NCBI RefSeq assembly: GCF_019457635.1
Contig: NZ_CP080412.1
Coordinates: forward strand, 2,356,001-2,420,000
Origin: Shewanella mangrovisoli
GTDB taxonomy: Bacteria > Pseudomonadota > Gammaproteobacteria > Enterobacterales > Shewanellaceae
Length of the DNA stretch: 64,000 bases
Reading direction: 5' to 3'
Of the stretch, positions 49,185 through 57,935 are shown piece by piece (within the stretch, counting starts at the first letter, position 1; each line of letters starts with the position of its first letter). The position numbers were made by a program, and so were the translations under genes. The notes below the pieces were generated by a model. It saw nothing but the letters and a program-made list of their open reading frames with translations, ran no database searches and was not told the DNA's origin.

Positions 49185-49940
49185 TTATCCTACTAAGGCC
49201 TGCCACAATAAACGTATCGCCAGCAGTGTCAGCACCCAATTAAAGGCGACGCCAAAATGCTTATCCGTCACCCGCGCTAACATCTTAAAGCCAAGCCAGG
49301 TTCCCAAGGCGCCGCTTAAAATCATGCAAAGTAGCAGCGGCCACCACGGCAGGATAGGAATATCCAGCCCCTCAAAAACGATAATTTTGACGCCATGTTG
49401 CAGGGACATCGCCATCGCAAAGGTCGCGACTGTGCGAAAACGGTCAACCTCTAGTTGTTTGATAAAGGCCGCCACTAAGGGGCCTGTCGCGCCGACAAAT
49501 AACGAAATAAAGGTTGTGACAGCACCAGCTATTATCGTTCCGACGGTTCCCTGCACCACACGGGGGATTTTCGGTCCCCAGCAGGAGTACAAAATAAACA
49601 GGGCGATGGTGAGGTACATGACTTTCGGCGGCAATGCGACTAACACTAAGCTCCCCAAGGCGGCGCCAACGAGCGCGCCGGGTAAGAAACGACTGATAAG
49701 CCACCACTGCACATGCTGCCAACCTAATAGTGCGCGACCCAAATTCGAGCCCAATTGCACCACGCCGTGGAGGGGAATAATCACTTGGGGCGGAAGAACT
49801 TGCGCCATCACGCCTAATAACATTACGCCACCACCAATCCCGAAGCATGCGGTAAAAAACGAAGTAAACGCCGCAGTAATAGTCAGCAGGGCAAAGATAT
49901 CGATAGGGATCAGCGTAAAGTCGAACCAAGCGGTATGCAT
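49185..49940 (-). CDS. TauE/SafE family putative sulfite/anion exporter
   Basis: The 251-residue inner-membrane protein has about eight helices and the two-fold family repeat, with FTACFGIGGGVMLLG near the N-terminus and FVGATGPLVAAFI in the middle. Family members export sulfite or sulfonates, but many are uncharacterised. It has no evident link with arabinan use and may be an older resident or insertion between pathway genes. The ATG at 49940 is preferred over a TTG at 49946; no good ribosome site is seen. Confidence 0.82.
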   Translation of the reverse strand: MHTAWFDFTLIPIDIFALLTITAAFTSFFTACFGIGGGVMLLGVMAQVLPPQVIIPLHGVVQLGSNLGRALLGWQHVQWWLISRFLPGALVGAALGSLVLVALPPKVMYLTIALFILYSCWGPKIPRVVQGTVGTIIAGAVTTFISLFVGATGPLVAAFIKQLEVDRFRTVATFAMAMSLQHGVKIIVFEGLDIPILPWWPLLLCMILSGALGTWLGFKMLARVTDKHFGVAFNWVLTLLAIRLLWQALVG

Positions 49941-50070
49941 AGTCAATATTCGAGGGAGAGTGGGATCCTTAAACTAACAAAGCTTGCCCAGAGACAAAAG
50001 CAGTTTGATGGCCAGCAAGTACGTAAGCACGTCTAAGGCTTTTGCTATGCATTTAAATTAAATGCGTAAA

Positions 50071-50099
50071 AAAAAGCTAATCCACAGGATTAGCTTTTT
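50071..50099. terminator. bidirectional terminator after the TonB receptor gene
   Basis: AAAAAGCTAATCC, loop ACA, GGATTAGCTTTTT. It is 23 bp beyond the receptor stop on the minus strand. Confidence 0.9.
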
Positions 50100-50121
50100 C
50101 GGTTTACACAACAGTGGTCAA

Positions 50122-52932
50122 TTAGAAGGAGTAACGAACGCCCAGAGCAAAGGTACGAGTGAAGATATTGTTCGTACGGTTGAATAGGGTCGAATCCTCA
50201 TAGTATTCCTGATACACATCGTCCAGCAGGTTAGTCGCATCGAAGCTCACGACTAAGTCATCGCTGATGTTGTAGCTTAACTGGAAGTCTAATGACTGCT
50301 CAGGCTTACGATAGATACCGCGAGGCATGGCAAAGAACGCCGCATCATAGGAGTTTAAGAACTCACTACGCCAGGTATAAGACATACGCGCGCTGAAGAA
50401 ATCCTTATCGTAAATCAACACAGCACTGTAAGACTCATCGGATACCCCAAACATATCGCGGGTCGTAAAGCCAATTTGCTCACCTGTAGCGCTATCGAAC
50501 TCTGGAATATCCTGCGAGGAATCCAGCAGTGTCGCACTAAGCTGAGTACCGACACCGTCTAACCAGCTTGGTAAACCTTCAGGGAAGTACACAGCACCTA
50601 ATTCAAAGCCCGTTAACTTACCGTTTGAGGTGTTACCAGGACGGTTAAGAATATAGGCTTCCTCGATACCATCACCATCGTAGTCATACAGGGTTCTGGT
50701 TAATGAACTGTAGACTAAACCTTCAATATCACGGCTGAAGTAAGTACCGTAAATCGAATTGCCATTACCAAAATAGTATTCGAGGGTAAAGTCATAGTTT
50801 TTAGAGGTGACAGGCTCTAAATCAGGGTTACCACCACTGGCCGAACCGAAACCTACTTGGGTCAAATCCGGTGTGTAGTAAGTGAAAGAGTTCAGATCCG
50901 CAAAGGCGGGTTGGCGAATGGTTTCGGTATAGGCGAAACGCGCAACAAAATCATCCATTAACCAATAACGCATCACAAAACTAGGCAACACTTTAGAAGT
51001 ATCTGTGGTATCGCTGCTCACGGCGGTATAGACATTGTCGTTTTCATCTTTGGCTTTATTGTCAAAGAAGTCCATATCCGCTTTAGTGCCTTCGTAACGA
51101 ACGCCCACTTGACCATCTAAACGCTTACCAAAGACTTCAGTATCAAAGTCAGCCATCAGGTAGCCAGCCCAAGCTTGTTCTGAGATATCGAAGGTTTTTT
51201 GCAGGACTAGGCTGCTTTGTTCAAAGCCCCAGAGAGATTCAAATTGACTGCGATTTTTATACAGGTTGTAACCGTTAATCACCGCCCATGAATCAGGCAC
51301 ATTAGCGCGGCCTTCAAAGAAGCCCGAAGTCACCATATACATTGAGGGATCAAGATCTGTGTAGGCGATATTTTTCGCGCCACTTGCCGTGCGATTCGAG
51401 TTAGTTGCGGTACGTTTTTCATAACGTGCGCCAAATTGCACTTTAGTGAAAATGGCATAATCCACATACAAACTGCCATCCATTGTCCAAGACAAGGAAT
51501 CACCCTCATCTTTACTACCGTTGTCATAGAAATCGGCCGTTTCCCACAGGGCAGGATTAGTCATGTCTGACTCATCAAGTACGGTATCGGGATTATCTAA
51601 ATAGTTCCAGCTAGGGATACCATCGTCGGCATTTGCATCAATCGCGACACCATAAACTGTTGTTTGCCCGCGCATTGCGGCAAATTCAGTCTCAAAGGTA
51701 CTCTGTTGGTAAACCACTTCTGACTTTAATTGGAACTCATCGGTAATGTCCCATTTTCCCCCTAATGCGAAGACATAACTATCGGTACTGGCTTTGGAGT
51801 GATCGCCACTGCTGAAGTTGTAAGCATTGTATGCGGTGCGCGATTTCACCACATTGGTGCCATCGTACACTTCAATCCCATCCTGGATCACTTGTTGCCA
51901 ATTCGCAGCAGAATCGACGGTACTGAACAGCATAGAGTTAAAGCTTTCATTGCGATAACCATTGTAGAAGGCTTCGAAGGTGTATTCAGAGCTATCATTT
52001 GGCGCCCATTGCAATGAGATATTAAACGCAGGACGTTCACGCTCGCCCTCGAGAATGTTGCCAAACATCGCATCGCGAGCCAGTAGATATTCTTTGCCAT
52101 CGATGGTGGCGCCAGCGCTGGTATCGATACCATGGGCAGAACCCACGTTCCAACCACTGGTAATACGAGTACCATCTTCAACAAAGTAGGGGAAGGATGC
52201 ACCAGGTGACACACTTTCATCTTTATAGTTAGTGCGGATATAAGACACGTTAACTAAGGCGCCCACTTCACCAATACTGGTATCCCAGCGATTGCTTGCT
52301 AATGCACTGAAGTTAGGATCGATAGTATCGGGTTGGTCTGAATAGATACCTTTAGCAGCAACTGAAACTTTACTGTCTTCAAAATCGAAAGGCTTATGGG
52401 TGCGGATATCAATTTGACCCGCGATACCGCTGGCCACTTGAGAAGAAGAACGGGTTTTAAAGACTTCAACACTGCCGAGCAGCGCTGCGGGAATATCGGC
52501 GATAGCAACTGAGCGGCCCGTTGCGGTGAAGATTTGGCGCCCGTTCACTGTGGTCGTCACATCCGTTAAACCACGAATACTCACCACATTCGCTTCACCA
52601 GACGCGCGGTCGGTCACTTGAACACCGGTTACCCGTTGTAAGGCTTCAACCACGTTATTATCTGGGAATTTGCCAATATCTTCGGCAACGATGGCATCGA
52701 CAACTTGAATGTTTTGACGTTTAAGTTCTACCGCTTTATTTAAACTACCGCGGATCCCCTGAACCTGTATGATCTCCATCTCTTCATTATTATTTTGCGC
52801 TTTGCCGCCAGAAGAGGGCTGTGCCGTTTCTTCCGCCTGAGGCGATTGTGTCGCTTCAGCTTCTGCCGCATAGGTCGCTTGACTAGCAAGAGCAAGCAGA
52901 ATAGCACTTGCCAAATAAGTCTGTTTAAACAT
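50122..52932 (-). CDS. TonB-dependent outer-membrane receptor, probably for arabino-oligosaccharides
   Basis: The 936-residue precursor has a signal peptide (MFKQTYLASAILLALASQATYA) and a low-complexity Q/E/A segment. A plug domain follows (about 60-190, KRQNIQVVDAIVAEDIGKFPDNNVVEALQRVTGVQ in pieces), then a 22-strand barrel ending in LGVRYSF. This is the Shewanella/Caulobacter carbohydrate-receptor type. The candidate AraR site 219 bp upstream and the surface arabinanase gene opposite suggest import of arabinan fragments. CCGGAG precedes the ATG. Substrate inferred from context. Confidence 0.9.
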   Translation of the reverse strand: MFKQTYLASAILLALASQATYAAEAEATQSPQAEETAQPSSGGKAQNNNEEMEIIQVQGIRGSLNKAVELKRQNIQVVDAIVAEDIGKFPDNNVVEALQRVTGVQVTDRASGEANVVSIRGLTDVTTTVNGRQIFTATGRSVAIADIPAALLGSVEVFKTRSSSQVASGIAGQIDIRTHKPFDFEDSKVSVAAKGIYSDQPDTIDPNFSALASNRWDTSIGEVGALVNVSYIRTNYKDESVSPGASFPYFVEDGTRITSGWNVGSAHGIDTSAGATIDGKEYLLARDAMFGNILEGERERPAFNISLQWAPNDSSEYTFEAFYNGYRNESFNSMLFSTVDSAANWQQVIQDGIEVYDGTNVVKSRTAYNAYNFSSGDHSKASTDSYVFALGGKWDITDEFQLKSEVVYQQSTFETEFAAMRGQTTVYGVAIDANADDGIPSWNYLDNPDTVLDESDMTNPALWETADFYDNGSKDEGDSLSWTMDGSLYVDYAIFTKVQFGARYEKRTATNSNRTASGAKNIAYTDLDPSMYMVTSGFFEGRANVPDSWAVINGYNLYKNRSQFESLWGFEQSSLVLQKTFDISEQAWAGYLMADFDTEVFGKRLDGQVGVRYEGTKADMDFFDNKAKDENDNVYTAVSSDTTDTSKVLPSFVMRYWLMDDFVARFAYTETIRQPAFADLNSFTYYTPDLTQVGFGSASGGNPDLEPVTSKNYDFTLEYYFGNGNSIYGTYFSRDIEGLVYSSLTRTLYDYDGDGIEEAYILNRPGNTSNGKLTGFELGAVYFPEGLPSWLDGVGTQLSATLLDSSQDIPEFDSATGEQIGFTTRDMFGVSDESYSAVLIYDKDFFSARMSYTWRSEFLNSYDAAFFAMPRGIYRKPEQSLDFQLSYNISDDLVVSFDATNLLDDVYQEYYEDSTLFNRTNNIFTRTFALGVRYSF

Positions 52933-53150
52933 CTAGTTAATCTCCGGTAGTTTTATTATTTGACCCGGTAGCCTAAGACACCATCTGACGTCCCGGTCTT
53001 TTTTATTCCACTTCAGAGTCACGGACATCCCCACAGTGTCCCTGAAAATTTAGAATTTTGTAGCCTATCTTGTAGCGAATAGTGCGCCGCGTTAAACCAA
53101 TTACGCTTCAACGGGCGAGGTTAAGAATTTATCATAACTGTTAAAATCAT

Positions 53151-53164
53151 ATTGTATGACTATT
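53151..53164. promoter_or_regulatory. candidate AraR operator before the TonB receptor
   Basis: TATTGTATGACTAT differs at one position from the araB site TATTGTATTACTAT; the flank AAAATCA is also the same in both places. Confidence 0.6.
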
Positions 53165-53440
53165 TACATGTCAACTCACTGTTTGACGCAATAGGAAAGC
53201 AAGATCACATTTCGCTAAAATGCGTCGCATAAGGCGGTTCCAATCTATCTATTTGAAATAAAATAATTTAATTGAAATAAATAAGGGTTTAGTAGCTAAA
53301 GCACCGTCATGATTGAATAGCTATAACAGGTCACGCAAGCTGACCTTAACGTCAAATGTTTTGCAAAATCTCACAAATCTCTGTCACAAGATATTTACTT
53401 CTATCCCCATAATGCTAATGTAACTTTAGTGTTACAGTAG

Positions 53441-53454
53441 TATTGTATTACTTT
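53441..53454. promoter_or_regulatory. candidate AraR operator before the surface GH43 lipoprotein
   Basis: TATTGTATTACTTT differs at one position from the araB site. It lies 66 bp before the start codon, a position suited to repression. Confidence 0.58.
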
Positions 53455-53519
53455 TACATTTGATACATTGATACACGCTAACCTAATTATCAAACACAAC
53501 AATAAAAGGAACGACGCTC

Positions 53520-56500
53520 ATGGTGCTTAAACGCTCATTCGTGTCAGCAAGCTTGATCATGGCACTAGCCTCCTGTGGTGGGGACGACAGCAGCTACAGT
53601 GCGAACGACACAAATACCTTTACCCCTCCAGCCCCTGTGACATCGGCAGATCCAACAATTGCAGGTGAGGTGAGCTACAAAAATGCAGTGGTTCATGATC
53701 CTTCCATCATTAAAGATACCGATGGCACCTATTATGTTTTCGGCTCACACTTGGCGGTGGCTAGTTCTACCGACTTAATGAACTGGACACAAATTGCCTC
53801 TGATGGTGCAGCCGAGAGCAGCCTGTTTAATACCTATGAGTCAGAAATCGCGGAAGGCACCGCATGGACGGGCGGCTTTGTCGGCTCATGGGCACCGGAT
53901 GTAATAAAGCTTGCCGACGGTAAGTACCATTTCTATTATGACTTCTGTGGTGGTCCCGATAAGATTGATTGCGTATCGCGCTCCTATTTGGGGATGGCCA
54001 CCTCGGACAATATTCTTGGTCCCTATGTAAACCAAGGCTTGATCTTAAAGAGTGGTCAGGTTGGGGCCGAAAATCCTGGCGTGAATGGTCAAAACTACAA
54101 CGGTTTTGTCGACCCTAACGCTATCGATCCCGCCGTGTTTTACGATAAAGATGGCGGTCTATGGATGACCTATGGTTCCTATTCCGGCGGGATCTGGGTG
54201 ATGCAGTTAGACCCTGCAACGGGTAAACCGTTAGCGGATCAGGGCTATGGCACTAAGATCATGGGCGGCAATTACAGTGCCATCGAAGGTTCATACGTCA
54301 TCTACAGCCCAGAATCCGAATACTATTATATGTTTACCTCCTTTGGCGGCTTCGCCCAAAAAGACGGTTACAACATTCGTATCTCTCGCGCTAAAAATCC
54401 TAACGGTCCCTATGTGGATGCCGCGGGTCTCGACATGATTGGCGCAACGGCCGCAGGCAATATCGCCGACTATGGTGTCAAACTGATGGGCGGCTTCCAA
54501 TTTGTGGCCCACCCGGGCGATGTGGGTCATGATCACGGTTACCTGTCACCCGGCCACAACTCCGCTTTTTATGATGCACAAACGGGCAAATACTTCTTAG
54601 TATTCCATACGCGCTTCCCCGATACCGGCGAAGGTCACAGCGTGCGCGTACATGAGCTATTTCTCAACAGCGATGGTTGGTTAGTTGCCTCACCACAGCG
54701 TTATGCACCGATCAACGGCGCTAACATTGTCGATGAAATCGATGTCACCGGTGATTATCAATTTATTAATCACGCAAAAGATATTAATACCGCGGCACAC
54801 AAATCAGTCCATGTGAAGTTATCCCGTACTTGGACTAATAAAGGCAGTGTGTCTGGCGATGTGACTGGTACATACCAACAGGGCGATGACAACCAAATCA
54901 CCTTAATGCTAGACAATTTAGGCACGTTTGAAGGCGTACTCGCCTGGCAATGGGATCCTGAGCAAAACAAACTCATGCCGACATTTAGCGCCATTTCTAA
55001 TGATGGGGTGAGTATTTGGGGCGTGAAGCTCACCGATAAAACCACTGAGGAAATTTTAACGGCATCGGTAAACGGCATTAGCCTGCCGACCGAAGCCACC
55101 GAAGGTAAGATCGCCTTACCGACACAAGGTACCCGTGGAGCAACTATCGAGTGGCAATCGAGCGATGAGTCAGTGATCCGTGCCGATGGCACCATTATCC
55201 GACCCAACGTGGGCGAGGGCGATAAGGTCGTCACCTTAACCGCCACGATTATGGTCAATGGTAAGAAGGTGACTAAAACCTTCCAAATCACCGTGTTTGC
55301 CCGTAAAACCTATAACCGTATTGCTCAGTACAGCTTCGAGAATAACCTCAAGGATTCCTTAGGCTTATTTGGTGATGGTCAACCCACTGGCGATAGGATC
55401 TTCAAAGCAGGTGATGCCATTGGCTACGCTACAGGCTTTGAAGGACAAGCCCTATCATTAGATGGTGCCCACGGGGTGTTACTGCCATCGGGCATTATCT
55501 CCAGCTACGAGTACACTGTGTCTTTCTGGGCAAGTCCTGCGGTTATCACAGGATTTACCACGGCATTCTTCGGCGCAGTTAACGAGCAAACCGCTGAAGA
55601 TGGTAGTAAGTTCTCAAACACTTGGGTCAGCTTGCTGCCACAGGGCTGGGACGGTAATACCATGTTCTGGAGCCATAATATCGATACCAGCGGCAGCTCA
55701 GTGCTGGAGACCTGGTTTGATGGGGTAACAGGTGAGCGCATCGCTGAAAACACTTGGTCGCATCTGGCGTTCTCCGTCAATAAAGGGCTAGTTAAAGTCT
55801 TTATCAACGGGGTTGAGCGCTTCAGTAGCGGTAACCTTGCCAACTACTATACGGGTGCACAGGGTATTTTCGGTCTTGGTGTTAACTACTGGGATCTGCC
55901 ATACAACGGCCTTATCGATGAGCTAAAAGTATATGAAGCGGCATTAACGGCTGAAGAAGTCAAAGCCCTCGATATTGACAAGTTAGCCGACAGTGAACTC
56001 TTGTCCTCAGCAACGGCCATTCTGGAGCTAGGCGACTTATCGGCGGTGCGTGAAAACATCGAACTGCCAGTCACCGGTCCTTATGCTTCGGCAATTACTT
56101 GGGTCTCTTCCGATCCAACCATTATCGATACCCGCGGCACGGTCAATCAGCCAGGGCGTGAGGATACCGATAAGGTGGTGACCCTAACGGCGACCTTAAA
56201 ACTCGGTCAAGCGACACAGACGAAAGTCTTCACCGCCACAGTTAAGTCTAAGGCGCCGCCAACACCGGTCGCTGTCTACAGCTTCGAAGACAATCTTAAC
56301 GACAGTACCGCCAACTTCGGCGCGGGCACTGTGGTGGGTAACCTGATTGGCGTTGAAGGCGGTAAAATCAGCTATGTGGATGGCGCGGTAGGCAAGGCGG
56401 CGGTCTTTGATGGTGCCTCTGGTATTGTATTGCCGAATAACCTTATCAAAGACTACACCTATTCAGTGTCAATGTGGCTCAACCCTGAGCAGCTGAATAA

Positions 56501-56885
56501 GTACACTACAGCCTTGTTTGGTTATGCGACTGATTCTAGCTGGACCAGCGTCTTACCAGGCGGTCAAAATGATTATGAGCGCATGGTGTTATGGTCAGGC
56601 ACAGCATGGTACGACGGTAGAACCGGTTTTGTGATGCCAAAATCCCAATGGACGCACCTGGCGTACACTGTGAATGGCGGCGATGTGAAGGTCTATATCA
56701 ATGGTGAATTGAAGTTTACCGGCGCGAACTTCCCGAACATCTTCTCAGTACCGACCACTAAGTTTGCGGTTGGGGTCAACTTCTGGGATACGCCTTTCAA
56801 AGGGGCAATCGATGAAATCAAGTTCTATGACGAAGCGATTACTGAACAAGATGTAGCTGATTTATTTGGTGAATCTAATCAATAA
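53520..56885 (+). CDS. multidomain surface lipoprotein, GH43 endo-arabinanase with Ig-like and LamG modules
   Basis: The 1121-residue protein has a lipoprotein signal with lipobox LASC (C19), followed by an acidic Ser-rich linker. The GH43 domain spans about 50-400, with VVHDPSIIKD, AIDPAVFYD and AIEGSYVIY as triad motifs. A beta-sandwich follows to about 515. Two tandem pairs follow: Ig-like (about 520-600) plus LamG/concanavalin-type (about 605-815), then Ig-like (about 825-905) plus LamG (about 910-1120). The pairs share NRIAQYSFENNLKDS/VAVYSFEDNLNDS and FGLGVNYWDLPYNG/FAVGVNFWDTPFKG. It likely sits on the outer membrane and makes the first cuts in arabinan. A terminator follows. Confidence 0.9.
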   Translation: MVLKRSFVSASLIMALASCGGDDSSYSANDTNTFTPPAPVTSADPTIAGEVSYKNAVVHDPSIIKDTDGTYYVFGSHLAVASSTDLMNWTQIASDGAAESSLFNTYESEIAEGTAWTGGFVGSWAPDVIKLADGKYHFYYDFCGGPDKIDCVSRSYLGMATSDNILGPYVNQGLILKSGQVGAENPGVNGQNYNGFVDPNAIDPAVFYDKDGGLWMTYGSYSGGIWVMQLDPATGKPLADQGYGTKIMGGNYSAIEGSYVIYSPESEYYYMFTSFGGFAQKDGYNIRISRAKNPNGPYVDAAGLDMIGATAAGNIADYGVKLMGGFQFVAHPGDVGHDHGYLSPGHNSAFYDAQTGKYFLVFHTRFPDTGEGHSVRVHELFLNSDGWLVASPQRYAPINGANIVDEIDVTGDYQFINHAKDINTAAHKSVHVKLSRTWTNKGSVSGDVTGTYQQGDDNQITLMLDNLGTFEGVLAWQWDPEQNKLMPTFSAISNDGVSIWGVKLTDKTTEEILTASVNGISLPTEATEGKIALPTQGTRGATIEWQSSDESVIRADGTIIRPNVGEGDKVVTLTATIMVNGKKVTKTFQITVFARKTYNRIAQYSFENNLKDSLGLFGDGQPTGDRIFKAGDAIGYATGFEGQALSLDGAHGVLLPSGIISSYEYTVSFWASPAVITGFTTAFFGAVNEQTAEDGSKFSNTWVSLLPQGWDGNTMFWSHNIDTSGSSVLETWFDGVTGERIAENTWSHLAFSVNKGLVKVFINGVERFSSGNLANYYTGAQGIFGLGVNYWDLPYNGLIDELKVYEAALTAEEVKALDIDKLADSELLSSATAILELGDLSAVRENIELPVTGPYASAITWVSSDPTIIDTRGTVNQPGREDTDKVVTLTATLKLGQATQTKVFTATVKSKAPPTPVAVYSFEDNLNDSTANFGAGTVVGNLIGVEGGKISYVDGAVGKAAVFDGASGIVLPNNLIKDYTYSVSMWLNPEQLNKYTTALFGYATDSSWTSVLPGGQNDYERMVLWSGTAWYDGRTGFVMPKSQWTHLAYTVNGGDVKVYINGELKFTGANFPNIFSVPTTKFAVGVNFWDTPFKGAIDEIKFYDEAITEQDVADLFGESNQ

Positions 56886-56907
56886 TCGAGATTAGCTGTC
56901 TATACTA

Positions 56908-56932
56908 AAAGCACCCATTCGGGTGCTTTTTT
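56908..56932 (+). terminator. terminator of the surface GH43 gene
   Basis: AAAGCACCC, loop ATTC, GGGTGC and six T residues, 23 bp after the stop. Confidence 0.88.
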
Positions 56933-56984
56933 ATTGTCTGCTACATGGCAACAGAATTGTGGTTATCCGTGACTAAGGAATTTG

Positions 56985-57836
56985 ATGACTGTTTTTCGTC
57001 TATTTATGCTAACGACACTTACCATGTTGGCCTTTGCCTGTAACTCGATACTTTGCCGGCTTGCGCTCAAGGATGGCAGTATCGATGCAGGCAGCTTTAC
57101 CCTGATCCGCTTGTTGTCTGGGGCCATCATGCTCTGGCTATTAAGCCTAAAAAAACCTGCACCGGAGGCCAAGGGCCATTGGAGCTCAGCCTTGGCATTG
57201 TTCATCTACGCTGCGGGGTTTTCCTACGCCTATATCAATATGACAGCCTCAATGGGGGCTTTATTACTCTTTGGCGCCGTTCAAGCCACCATGATTGGCT
57301 ATGGACTGTACCGAAAAGAACCCTTTAATACCAAACAATGGCTTGGGTTAGCCTGCGCAGCCGCGGGCTTGATTTTTCTGTTGTTGCCCGGGCTGTCGGC
57401 GCCGCCGCTTTTGAGCTCATTACTGATGATAAGCGCTGGAGTCGCTTGGGGGATCTATTCGATTAAGGGCAAGGGGGCCCAGCATCCCATTCCAATTAGT
57501 GCGGGCAACTTTATCCGCACAGTGCCGATGGCACTGTTATTACTGCTATTAGTTCGAGATCCCTTAGCGGTAAGTCAGATGGGAATTATCTATGCCTTGG
57601 CGTCAGGCGCCATCGCTTCTGGCGTAGGTTATGCAATTTGGTATTCTATATTACCTTTATTGTCATCCACCTACGCCGCAACAGTACAATTGAGTGTGCC
57701 GTTAATTGCCGCTGTTGGGGGAGTGCTATTGCTGGGTGAACCCCTGAGCCTTCGATTATTGGTTGCCTCCTGTGCCATCCTCGGTGGCATTGCACTGGTT
57801 GTCCTTAGCAAATCTGCACCACAAAATAAAAGCTAA
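56985..57836 (+). CDS. EamA/DMT family transporter
   Basis: The 283-residue protein has ten membrane helices in two EamA repeats, each ending in a GLxxxLLPG- or GGIALVVLS-type helix. DMT members export metabolites or amino acids, and some act on sugars. It lies between the surface arabinanase and the lactonase gene, so export of a pentose or intermediate is possible but unproved. The ATG at 56985 has AAGGAA 4 nt upstream; the frame begins with TTG at 56982. Confidence 0.82.
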   Translation: MTVFRLFMLTTLTMLAFACNSILCRLALKDGSIDAGSFTLIRLLSGAIMLWLLSLKKPAPEAKGHWSSALALFIYAAGFSYAYINMTASMGALLLFGAVQATMIGYGLYRKEPFNTKQWLGLACAAAGLIFLLLPGLSAPPLLSSLLMISAGVAWGIYSIKGKGAQHPIPISAGNFIRTVPMALLLLLLVRDPLAVSQMGIIYALASGAIASGVGYAIWYSILPLLSSTYAATVQLSVPLIAAVGGVLLLGEPLSLRLLVASCAILGGIALVVLSKSAPQNKS

Positions 57837-57935
57837 ATAGAAAGAAACATTTATCTTTTCCTTTTGCCCTTGCGTCATCCAACGCCTTGTTTAAGAATAA
57901 GGCCATTCTGGGTAAAAGGATGTCTTGAGTAAATC

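Larger units (their letters stand above)
52933..53519. other. 587-bp divergent control region, TonB receptor/lipoprotein GH43
   Basis: This AT-rich region has candidate AraR sites at 53151-53164 and 53441-53454. A palindromic GATC-containing stretch near 53203 (AAGATCACATTTCGC) has a CRP half-site only. No ORF of note or RNA gene is seen. Confidence 0.5.

Noticed and set aside
49132..49977. 281-residue frame on the + strand
   Set aside because: It lies antisense to the TauE/SafE gene, is rich in P, T, K and C, and matches no fold. The minus frame has clear membrane helices and family motifs.
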